Source of the DNA: Pseudomonadales bacterium
GTDB taxonomy: Bacteria; Pseudomonadota; Gammaproteobacteria; Pseudomonadales; Litorivicinaceae
DNA: 6,995 bases
NCBI GenBank assembly: GCA_012269655.1
Contig: JAAXJV010000217.1
Coordinates: forward strand, 1 to 6,995
Direction: 5' to 3'
In this document: in pieces, positions 1 through 5,249 of the stretch
Layout of the letters: every line of letters begins with the position of its first letter
Position numbering within the stretch: position 1 is the stretch's first letter
Made by a program: the position numbers and the translations under genes
The notes under the pieces: model-generated
Databases searched by the model: none
Seen by the model: only the letters and a program-made list of their open reading frames with translations
What the model was told of the DNA's origin: nothing

Positions 1-245
1 CCCTCTAGCATCACCGCAAATGCCAATGCCAAGAAAGTCAGGTACGAGAGCTTTAGACGAGGAAACGCGAGTCGCGCCATGACCACCACGCCAAACAAGA
101 ATGCAAAGTGCAGAAGCTTGTCTCCATCGGTAAAAAGATAAGGCGGTGGCTCGGGCCGAAAGCCGACGTACAAACCCACGAGCATTAGGCCCAAGAGGAT
201 CCCTCGAGCCACACCTAACTTACTGAACAACATCTTCATCGGCAT
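1..245 (-). CDS. VanZ-like family membrane protein, N-terminal part (runs off the left edge)
   Basis: The minus strand is open from an ATG at 245 to the window edge, giving 81 complete residues. Residues 10-29 form a hydrophobic membrane segment. After a short proline-rich loop (RPEPPPYLF, 30-38) comes DGDKLLHFAFLFG (40-52), which matches the D-K-x-x-H-F signature of VanZ-like proteins. A second hydrophobic helix follows, and a third ends at the edge in a Glu (E81), where the family usually has a conserved acidic residue. An AAGGGG Shine-Dalgarno-like stretch lies about 11 nt before the ATG, a little far; Met3 and Met5 are possible alternative starts. VanZ itself is linked to teicoplanin resistance, but most members are uncharacterised inner-membrane proteins, so no resistance role is implied. 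It is divergent from the dehydrogenase at 329. The fold assignment rests on the short motif and the hydrophobic pattern. Confidence 0.72.
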   Translation of the reverse strand, partial: MPMKMLFSKLGVARGILLGLMLVGLYVGFRPEPPPYLFTDGDKLLHFAFLFGVVVMARLAFPRLKLSYLTFLALAFAVMLE

Positions 246-311
246 ATTCTATCGCACCCCTTCATCGAGCCAATGCGTGAGACTCCTGATACGTTGTCAG
301 CCGCTCAAAAC

Positions 312-328
312 CGCCTTAGGGTAAGGCG
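312..328. promoter_or_regulatory. Perfect 7-bp palindrome abutting the dehydrogenase start codon
   Basis: The arms CGCCTTA (312-318) and TAAGGCG (322-328) are exact inverted complements around a GGG loop, ending one base before the ATG at 329. The only good ribosome binding site for that gene, AGGG (318-321), is made of the loop plus the last base of the left arm. In RNA the hairpin would partly occlude the site; in DNA the same symmetry could be a protein-binding operator. The rest of the divergent gap (246-311) holds a TTGTCA at 294-299 that could be a -35 box, but only a poor -10 (TAGGGT) 17 bp further on, inside the palindrome. The structure is visible; the regulatory role is inferred. 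Confidence 0.4.
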
Positions 329-1111
329 ATGAAGAAAAAAATACTGATCACTGGCGCAACCGACGGACTGGGTTATTTGGCCGCCAAAGAACTCATTCGC
401 TTGGGGCATGAAGTCATTATTCACGGGCGTTCTAGTGAAAAGCTTGACCAAACGATGAACGAACTCCAGCCGGCCAACTTCCTTCGGTACGACTTAAGCG
501 ATCTTGATGCGGTGCATCGAATGGCACAAGCGTTACCCTCAGACCTGGACGTACTGATCAATAACGCCGGCATTTTCAGGACAAATGACCCGCTCACGGC
601 GGCCGGCATGGACATACGTTTCGCCGTCAATGCCCTAGCCCCATTGCTGCTCACGCTGGCGGCCATGATGAACATGAATTCAGAGAGCAGGATCATTAAC
701 TTGTCGTCGGCCGCGCAAGCCCCCGTTAATTTTGATGCTTTGGCTGGCACCATACACTTGGACGACGAATTCCAAGCCTATGCGCAAAGTAAACTGGCAT
801 TGATACAGTGGACACGTCATTTGGCACATCAAACCGACGTATTAATGTGCTCAGTCAACCCCGCCTCTTTGCTCGCGACAAAGATGGTGTCCGAAGGCTT
901 TGGACTGGCAGGTTCGGATCCCACCAAAGGCCGAGACATACTGATTCACGCTGCGCTTTCCGAAAATTTTGCACGTCACTTAAAAACTAAACCCGGCGCC
1001 TATTTTGATAACGATCGGGGTGATTTTGGATCTGCACACGAAAACGCAGATGATTCCGAATTAAATCGACAGGTTTACGAGGCCTGCCTGGCGCTGATCC
1101 CAGCACCATAA
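329..1111 (+). CDS. Short-chain dehydrogenase/reductase (SDR) family oxidoreductase
   Basis: This 260-residue cytoplasmic protein has the length and motifs of a classical SDR, an NAD(P)-dependent oxidoreductase acting on alcohols or ketones. The Rossmann nucleotide loop TGATDGLG is at 8-15. HGR at 32-34 ends the second strand, and Arg34 there usually favours NADP. The adenine-contacting Asp-Leu is at 55-56, NNAG at 78-81 and Asn101 at the usual helix-4 position. Ser126/Ser127 and Tyr151-x-x-x-Lys155 (YAQSK) complete the catalytic set. The usual Pro-Gly after strand 6 is Pro178-Ala179, a mild departure. The overall pattern resembles retinol-dehydrogenase-like SDRs, but the substrate cannot be deduced. 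The start is supported by AGGG 7 nt upstream. It is a single gene, convergent with the transporter operon, whose terminator overlaps its stop codon, so it is probably not functionally tied to that operon. Confidence 0.9.
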   Translation: MKKKILITGATDGLGYLAAKELIRLGHEVIIHGRSSEKLDQTMNELQPANFLRYDLSDLDAVHRMAQALPSDLDVLINNAGIFRTNDPLTAAGMDIRFAVNALAPLLLTLAAMMNMNSESRIINLSSAAQAPVNFDALAGTIHLDDEFQAYAQSKLALIQWTRHLAHQTDVLMCSVNPASLLATKMVSEGFGLAGSDPTKGRDILIHAALSENFARHLKTKPGAYFDNDRGDFGSAHENADDSELNRQVYEACLALIPAP

Positions 1112-1132
1112 AAAATGGCCCTGATTCGGGCC
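1110..1132 (-). terminator. Intrinsic terminator of the transporter-tatA operon
   Basis: Read on the minus strand, GGCCC and GGGCC (1132-1128 and 1121-1117) pair around a 6-nt loop. One A follows, then six T (1115-1110). This is a compact GC-rich stem plus U-tract, placed 10 nt after the stop of the last minus-strand gene. The T-run overlaps the TAA of the convergent dehydrogenase (1109-1111). On the plus strand the hairpin is not followed by a T-run, so it should act mainly for the minus-strand operon. The stem is only 5 bp, so read-through is possible. Confidence 0.75.
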
Positions 1133-1141
1133 CCTGGGTGA

Positions 1142-1300
1142 TTAGTTGTTGTTGGACATGATCAGCAGGACAAACGCGACCGCCAGTCCCAAGGCAAATC
1201 CGACCCATAAATCGACTTTACGACGGGGGTTTTTCTCGCCTGTTAGCCCTTCACCGTGCAGTTTTTCCGCAATGGATTTTGAACGTTCTTTATCTGCCAT
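1142..1300 (-). CDS. Hypothetical 52-residue single-span membrane protein, last gene of the operon
   Basis: I do not recognise this protein. The ORF starts at ATG 1300 with AGGG ending 8 nt upstream, a good ribosome binding site, and stops at TAA 1144-1142, just before the operon terminator. The first 30 residues are hydrophilic and charged (MADKERSKSIAEKLHGEGL, then GEKNPRRKVD). Residues 31-48 (LWVGFALGLAVAFVLLIM) form one clear membrane helix, followed by a tail of only SNNN. The basic NPRRK just before the helix predicts the N-terminus in the cytoplasm. It lies 58 nt downstream of tatA on the same strand. It lacks the conserved features of TatA/TatB (Phe-Gly hinge, amphipathic helix after the span) and is far too short for TatC. 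Its position suggests a role linked to the transporter or to export, but that is inference from context. The coding call rests on start, Shine-Dalgarno, coherent topology and terminator placement. Confidence 0.72.
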   Translation of the reverse strand: MADKERSKSIAEKLHGEGLTGEKNPRRKVDLWVGFALGLAVAFVLLIMSNNN

Positions 1301-1328
1301 GTCACTTTCCCTGAGTCAGCAAAATTGG

Positions 1329-1357
1329 GTTGGCAGGCCATCATCAGCCTGCCCAAC
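1329..1357 (-). other. Hairpin in the tatA / small-gene gap
   Basis: GGCAGGC (1332-1338) and GCCTGCC (1347-1353) form a perfect 7-bp stem with an 8-nt loop. The stem extends by GTT (1329-1331) pairing with AAC (1355-1357) past one bulged C. It begins one base after the tatA stop. On the minus strand it is followed by a short A/T stretch with only four T, so it is a weak terminator at best. It may attenuate transcription or mark the 3' end of a processed message, lowering expression of the 52-residue gene relative to tatA. Only the structure is seen directly. Confidence 0.5.
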
Positions 1358-1358
1358 A

Positions 1359-1523
1359 TCACTCGGCCTTTTTAGCCTCGTCATCACTCATCGCACTTTT
1401 AAATCCCTTGATCGCACCACCTACGTCGGTGCCCAGAGTCTTAAAGCGCTTGGTGCCAAAGATCATTACAACAATCGCCAATACGATCAACAATTGCCAA
1501 ATACTGATTCCACCCATACCCAT
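1359..1523 (-). CDS. tatA: Short TatA/TatE-type twin-arginine translocase subunit
   Basis: The 54-residue protein begins [18 protein letters not shown]. Its membrane helix ends at the conserved Phe22-Gly23 hinge (IFGTKRFK) and is followed by the amphipathic helix [16 protein letters not shown] and a short acidic end. This is close to E. coli TatA, including [20 protein letters not shown] and SAMSDDE. TatA forms the pore-like oligomer that moves folded twin-arginine proteins across the inner membrane. TatA is usually about 70-90 residues, and this copy stops right after the amphipathic helix, lacking most of the variable tail. In E. coli that tail is reported to be largely dispensable, so the protein may well work. 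AAGGAG sits 7 nt before the ATG at 1523; Met3 (1517) would match the E. coli start but is 13 nt away. It begins 11 nt after livF, whose stop overlaps the Shine-Dalgarno. No tatB or tatC is in the window. Confidence 0.9.
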   Translation of the reverse strand: MGMGGISIWQLLIVLAIVVMIFGTKRFKTLGTDVGGAIKGFKSAMSDDEAKKAE

Positions 1524-1534
1524 CTGCTAGCTCC

Positions 1535-2290
1535 TTAAATCGCCAGATAGCTGTTACGCAGCGCTTCGTCGTTCAGTACTTCTTCTGCACTGCCGTCGAA
1601 TACCACGGTACCGGTATCCAGAATCACAGCGCGGTCCGCCAGTTTCAAAGCGGCTACCGCGTTTTGTTCTACGATGATCGTGGTGATGCCCAGCTCTTTA
1701 ATTTCCCTCAGGGTCTTTTCGATTTCCTGAACGATAACCGGAGCCAAACCTTCATAAGGTTCGTCCAACAGCAACAACTTAATGTCACGGCATAGCGCAC
1801 GGCCAACCGCCAACATCTGCTGCTCACCACCGGACAGGGTGACGCCTTCTTGGTTGCGACGCTCTTTCAAACGCGGGAACAACTCAAACACGCGATCAAT
1901 TGACCAGCCTTTTGGCTCTTCAATCTGAGCGAGTTGCAGGTTTTCCTCGACCGTCAGGCCTGGAATGATGCAACGGTCTTCTGGAACCAGCGCAATACCG
2001 TTCTGAGCCGCTTCGAAAGTTTTCATCTCGTGAACCGCTTGGTGATCCAACCAGATCTCACCGTGGCGCAGCTCCGGATCATCGCAGCGTGCGATGGTCC
2101 GCAACGTCGAGGTCTTACCCGCGCCGTTACGACCCAATAGCGCCAGAATTTCACCTTCATGGACGTTGAAGCTCACACCCTGAACGATGAAAGATTCGCC
2201 GTAATACGCCTGCAGATCATGACAAGAAAAATACACAGGCGAATTGCCTACGGACTGAGTGCGAACCGCATCGGTTGCTTGTGTGGTCAT
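1535..2290 (-). CDS. livF: LivF-type ABC transporter ATP-binding protein
   Basis: This 251-residue cytoplasmic ATPase powers the importer together with LivG. Walker A GRNGAGKT is at 53-60. The Q-loop position is Glu104 (VPEDR), the ABC signature LSGGEQQ is at 152-158, Walker B LLLLDEP at 172-178, and the switch-histidine position is Gln209 (VEQN). Glu in the Q-loop and Gln in the H-loop are characteristic of the LivF branch, which separates it from the LivG subunit beside it. About 18 residues precede the usual LivF N-terminus. The annotated start is kept because it overlaps the livG stop by 4 nt (ATGA) and has AGGAG 7 nt upstream within livG, implying translational coupling. UrtE of urea importers is the closest alternative, but nothing here supports urea. 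The tatA Shine-Dalgarno overlaps its stop codon. Confidence 0.93.
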   Translation of the reverse strand: MTTQATDAVRTQSVGNSPVYFSCHDLQAYYGESFIVQGVSFNVHEGEILALLGRNGAGKTSTLRTIARCDDPELRHGEIWLDHQAVHEMKTFEAAQNGIALVPEDRCIIPGLTVEENLQLAQIEEPKGWSIDRVFELFPRLKERRNQEGVTLSGGEQQMLAVGRALCRDIKLLLLDEPYEGLAPVIVQEIEKTLREIKELGITTIIVEQNAVAALKLADRAVILDTGTVVFDGSAEEVLNDEALRNSYLAI

Positions 2291-3042
2291 ACTTCTGCTC
2301 CTCCCAGGTAGGCTTCGCGCACCTTGGGACTTTCTTTAATTTCTTCAGGTAGGCCTTCGACAATCACGTGGCCCTGAGCCAATACGCTGATACGTTGCGC
2401 CAGCGAGAACACCACGTGCATGTCGTGCTCAATAATGGCCATGGTAATGCCGCGACTGGCGATTTCTTTTAGCAGATCAATCGTGGCGTTGGTGTCGGCA
2501 CGCGCCATACCTGCGGTCGGTTCGTCCAACAACAACAGCTTGGGATCCTGCGATAGGCACATCGCCAGCTCTAAACGACGCTTGTCGCCGCGTGAGAGGC
2601 TCGCAGACTCGACGTCTTTTTTGCCCCACAACCCAACATCGTCCAAAAAGTGATGACACTTATCCAAGATGTCGGCTTGCGCATCACCACGAGTCCACAT
2701 GTTCATCTTGAAGGCACCGTCACGGTGGGCCAGCAACGGAATCATCATGTTTTCTAGAAGCGTCAACTCGCCGAAGATTTCAGGCGTTTGGAAGACGCGC
2801 GAAATACCCAATTGGTTGATCTGGTGAGGCTGCACACCCAGCATGCTAGACCCATCAAAGTTGATTTCACCGTTATCAGGAATCAGCTTGCCGATAATGG
2901 CATTGAGCAAAGTCGATTTACCCGCACCGTTGGGTCCGATAATCGCATGCACTGTGCCTTCATCGACACGCAGGTTCACATCGTCCAGCGCCTTAAGGCC
3001 GCCAAAGGATTTGTTGACCCCTTTAATTTCTAGCAAGCTCAT
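2287..3042 (-). CDS. livG: LivG-type ABC transporter ATP-binding protein
   Basis: This 251-residue cytoplasmic ATPase is the partner of LivF. Walker A GPNGAGKS is at 36-43, the Q-loop Gln at 85 (RVFQTPEIF), Walker B LLLLDEP at 169-175 and the switch His at 206 (IEHDM). These canonical residues contrast with the Glu/Gln substitutions in LivF, the usual arrangement in this transporter class. The signature is unusual: LSRGDKRRLELAM at 149-161 has Arg where LSGGQ has its first Gly. Typical LivG reads LPYGxQRRLEIA and UrtD reads LSHGQKQWLEIGM, so this copy sits between the two. The start ATG overlaps the livM stop by one base (TAATG), with AGGAGA 7 nt upstream. The middle segment 105-130 (HRDGAFKMNMWTRGD...) is the variable LivG insertion seen in the family. 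Confidence 0.92.
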   Translation of the reverse strand: MSLLEIKGVNKSFGGLKALDDVNLRVDEGTVHAIIGPNGAGKSTLLNAIIGKLIPDNGEINFDGSSMLGVQPHQINQLGISRVFQTPEIFGELTLLENMMIPLLAHRDGAFKMNMWTRGDAQADILDKCHHFLDDVGLWGKKDVESASLSRGDKRRLELAMCLSQDPKLLLLDEPTAGMARADTNATIDLLKEIASRGITMAIIEHDMHVVFSLAQRISVLAQGHVIVEGLPEEIKESPKVREAYLGGAEV

Positions 3043-4160
3043 TAGTTGCTCTCCTCTTGCTTAGAAAAGCGGCGGCGGATTCGCTCTACCCCTTCCATGA
3101 TGCCACCTGGCAAGAAAATCACGACCAACATGAACATCAAGCCCAGGGTCAAGTGCCAGCCTTTACCGACAAACAATCCGGTCACCGTGACAAAGACATC
3201 CGCTAAACCATCCGGCAAGAAGCTGTACAGATCTGCCAGGACGGATTTGTCGATTGCCGAGAAAATGTTTTCGAAGTATTTGATCACTGTCGCGCCTAGA
3301 ACCGGGCCGACCAAGGTGCCAACGCCGCCTAGGATAGTCATCAATACAACCTCACCTGATGCTGTCCACTGCATACGCTCGGCGCCCGCCAAGGGGTCAA
3401 CCGCGGCCATCAAACTGCCCGCCAGACCGGCATACATGCCCGAAATTACAAAGGCGGCCAGTGCGTAAGGACGCGTATTCAAACCGGTGTACATCATGCG
3501 GTTGTTGTTGGTCTTAATGCCGCGCAGCATCGATCCAAAGGGAGAGCGAGTAATGCGCATCGCAATGTAAAAGCCAAGGATCAAGAAGGCTGCACAGATG
3601 TAGAAGCCTGCCAGACCATCAAACGCCTGCAACTCAAGACCGAACAAGTTGGTTGGGGGAATACCGCCACCCTCTTTGATCGGATCATCCAATACACGAG
3701 CGTCATCTAGCGACAGCTGCAAACCGGTTTCACCGTTGGTGATCGGCGTGAGTACCGAATAAGCCAGGTTATAACTCATCTGGGCTAAAGCTAGCGTCAA
3801 GATCGAGAAATAAATACCCGTCCGGCGCAAGCAGACATAACCAATCGCCAAGGCGAACGCACCTGACACCAAGGTGCCAAACAAGATGGCGGGGAAGATA
3901 TTCATGGTCAAACCTTTGAATACCCACACCGTGGCATACGAACCGACACCAATAAAGGCAGCGTGACCGAACGATAGATAGCCGGTCTGTCCAAACAGAA
4001 TGTTAAACCCGATCGCAAACAAGCCGAAGATGGCGAATTTTTGCATCAAGTCAGGGTATGCCGCTCCGAACGGCTGTAGCCATATAGGCATTAACAAAAC
4101 GACGACTGAGAAGATCAGTACCATGCGCATGTCGGAGGTATTAGTGGGTGTTGCTTTCAT
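3042..4160 (-). CDS. livM: LivM-type ABC transporter permease
   Basis: This 372-residue inner-membrane permease pairs with LivH to form the channel (BPD_transp_2 family). A hydrophobic first segment lies around 13-28. The family-typical [19 protein letters not shown] is at 53-71, and [23 protein letters not shown] at 206-228 corresponds to the LivM loop usually reading SPFGRx[20 protein letters not shown] at 278-289 is the conserved cytoplasmic loop thought to contact the ATPases. Several other hydrophobic helices fill the rest. A hydrophilic stretch at 142-170, rich in Asp/Gly/Pro, probably faces the periplasm. The C-terminus is basic then acidic ([14 protein letters not shown]). The start is 2 nt after the livH stop, with GGAGG inside the end of livH 7 nt upstream, so the two permeases are translationally coupled. 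Length is normal to slightly long for LivM. Confidence 0.93.
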   Translation of the reverse strand: MKATPTNTSDMRMVLIFSVVVLLMPIWLQPFGAAYPDLMQKFAIFGLFAIGFNILFGQTGYLSFGHAAFIGVGSYATVWVFKGLTMNIFPAILFGTLVSGAFALAIGYVCLRRTGIYFSILTLALAQMSYNLAYSVLTPITNGETGLQLSLDDARVLDDPIKEGGGIPPTNLFGLELQAFDGLAGFYICAAFLILGFYIAMRITRSPFGSMLRGIKTNNNRMMYTGLNTRPYALAAFVISGMYAGLAGSLMAAVDPLAGAERMQWTASGEVVLMTILGGVGTLVGPVLGATVIKYFENIFSAIDKSVLADLYSFLPDGLADVFVTVTGLFVGKGWHLTLGLMFMLVVIFLPGGIMEGVERIRRRFSKQEESN

Positions 4161-4162
4161 AC

Positions 4163-5179
4163 TTAGTCCTCCATCACACCTTTACGACCCATCAAACCAC
4201 GCGGTCTGACCAGCAGAACGATCATGGCAACGAGATAAATAATAATTTGGTCAAGTCCTGGGATGATTTGCTTGACCTCGTTCATAGAGGCGAAGGACTG
4301 CAGGATGCCCAGTAGGAATCCAGCCAATACGGCTCCGGGAAGTGATCCCATACCACCCACAACTACCACAACGAACGACAGAACCAAGAAGTCCATACCC
4401 ATGTGATAATCCGGCGGAAGAACCGGGGTGTACATCAAGCCGGCCAAGCCCGCGACCACCGCAGCAAGACCAAATACAATACTGAAGCGCTTGGTGATGT
4501 TAATCCCGAGCAATTGAACCGTTTCACGATCCGCCATACCGGCGCGCACGACCATACCAAAGGTGGTGAACTGCAAGAAGGCAAACACGATTGCAATAAT
4601 GACCAGTGCGAATCCAAGGTAAACCAGACGCCACAGCGGATAGACCAGGTTATCGCCTAAGCCAAAAAAAGCGCCCACGTTAGCGGTGCCTGACAGCAAT
4701 TCAGGCGAAGGCTGAGGGATCGGGTTCGCGCCGTAGTAGGCCTTTACAATTTCCTGGATCACGATCGCTAGACCGAATGTCACCAGAATTTGATCGGCGT
4801 GTGGGCGGCGATAGAAGTGGCGAATCAAGCCGCGCTCCATAACCAGGCCGACCATCAACATGAATGGGATGGCGAATAGGATAGATATCGGGACCGACCA
4901 ATCTATGATGGTCTTGCCGGTTTCACCGAGCCACAACTCGAGGTATGGCACTTCTTTGAACGCTTCAAAGAACGTAACCGATTCATCCTTAACCTTGACC
5001 GAAAGCGTCAAGACCTCGCGGATGGTAACCGCACAGAAAGCACCCAACATAAACAGGGCACCGTGCGCGAAGTTTACCACTCCTAGTGTTCCGAAAATCA
5101 GTGTTAAACCGAGAGCAATGAGGGCATAAGCACCCCCTTTGTCGAGCCCGTTTAACACCTGTAGCAATATGGCGTCCAC
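4163..5179 (-). CDS. livH: LivH-type ABC transporter permease
   Basis: This inner-membrane permease is 338 residues from the GTG chosen here. The N-terminus [20 protein letters not shown] and the following [17 protein letters not shown] (24-40) are hallmark LivH sequence. [13 protein letters not shown] (275-287) is the conserved cytoplasmic loop, and [10 protein letters not shown] (325-334) is the usual LivH end. A longer frame opens at a TTG (5191), but no Shine-Dalgarno precedes that codon, while GGAGAG lies just before the GTG at 5179, where LivH homologues normally begin. A charged 42-residue loop (53-94), between the second and third predicted membrane segments, makes it longer than typical LivH of about 290-310 residues. 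It is the first of the four tightly packed membrane/ATPase genes and lies 70 nt after the binding-protein stop. Confidence 0.93.
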   Translation of the reverse strand: MDAILLQVLNGLDKGGAYALIALGLTLIFGTLGVVNFAHGALFMLGAFCAVTIREVLTLSVKVKDESVTFFEAFKEVPYLELWLGETGKTIIDWSVPISILFAIPFMLMVGLVMERGLIRHFYRRPHADQILVTFGLAIVIQEIVKAYYGANPIPQPSPELLSGTANVGAFFGLGDNLVYPLWRLVYLGFALVIIAIVFAFLQFTTFGMVVRAGMADRETVQLLGINITKRFSIVFGLAAVVAGLAGLMYTPVLPPDYHMGMDFLVLSFVVVVVGGMGSLPGAVLAGFLLGILQSFASMNEVKQIIPGLDQIIIYLVAMIVLLVRPRGLMGRKGVMED

Positions 5180-5183
5180 GAAT

Positions 5184-5189
5184 CTCTCC
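5184..5189 (-). promoter_or_regulatory. Ribosome binding site that decides the livH start
   Basis: On the minus strand GGAGAG lies 4 nt before the GTG at 5179-5177. It overlaps the in-frame TTG at 5191-5189, and the sequence before that TTG is A/T-rich with no purine-rich site. The GTG is therefore the better start. Confidence 0.75.
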
Positions 5190-5222
5190 AATGAGATTTA
5201 TAAATTTAATTTAGAGAATGAA

Positions 5223-5241
5223 GGGGGAGCATCGCTCCCCC
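5223..5241 (-). terminator. Strong hairpin between the binding protein and permease genes
   Basis: GGGGGAGC (5223-5230) and GCTCCCCC (5234-5241) form a perfect 8-bp, GC-rich stem with a 3-nt loop, 8 nt after the binding-protein stop. On the minus strand it is followed by TTCATTCTCT, a mixed pyrimidine tract rather than a clean T-run, then A/T-rich sequence up to livH. It should therefore be a partial terminator or a 3'-end stabiliser. Such elements commonly let a binding protein be made in excess over its membrane components. The same strand continues into livH without a clear new promoter, which argues against complete termination. Confidence 0.65.
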
Positions 5242-5249
5242 AACGATCA

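Noticed and set aside
421..753. Minus-strand open frame inside the dehydrogenase
   Set aside because: The plus-strand frame carries all SDR catalytic motifs. The antisense frame has no motif and no ribosome site.
1142..1300. The 52-residue protein as a TatB
   Set aside because: It has one span at the C-terminal end, no Phe-Gly hinge and no amphipathic helix after the span, so the topology is opposite to TatB.
1146..1538. Plus-strand open frame of 130 codons over the tatA region
   Set aside because: It is antisense to tatA and the 52-residue gene, both of which have good ribosome sites and coherent membrane-protein sequence. Its translation is Ser-rich without a recognisable motif.
5180..5191. 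livH start at the TTG at 5191
   Set aside because: There is no Shine-Dalgarno before it. GGAGAG precedes the GTG at 5179, which matches the usual LivH N-terminus.
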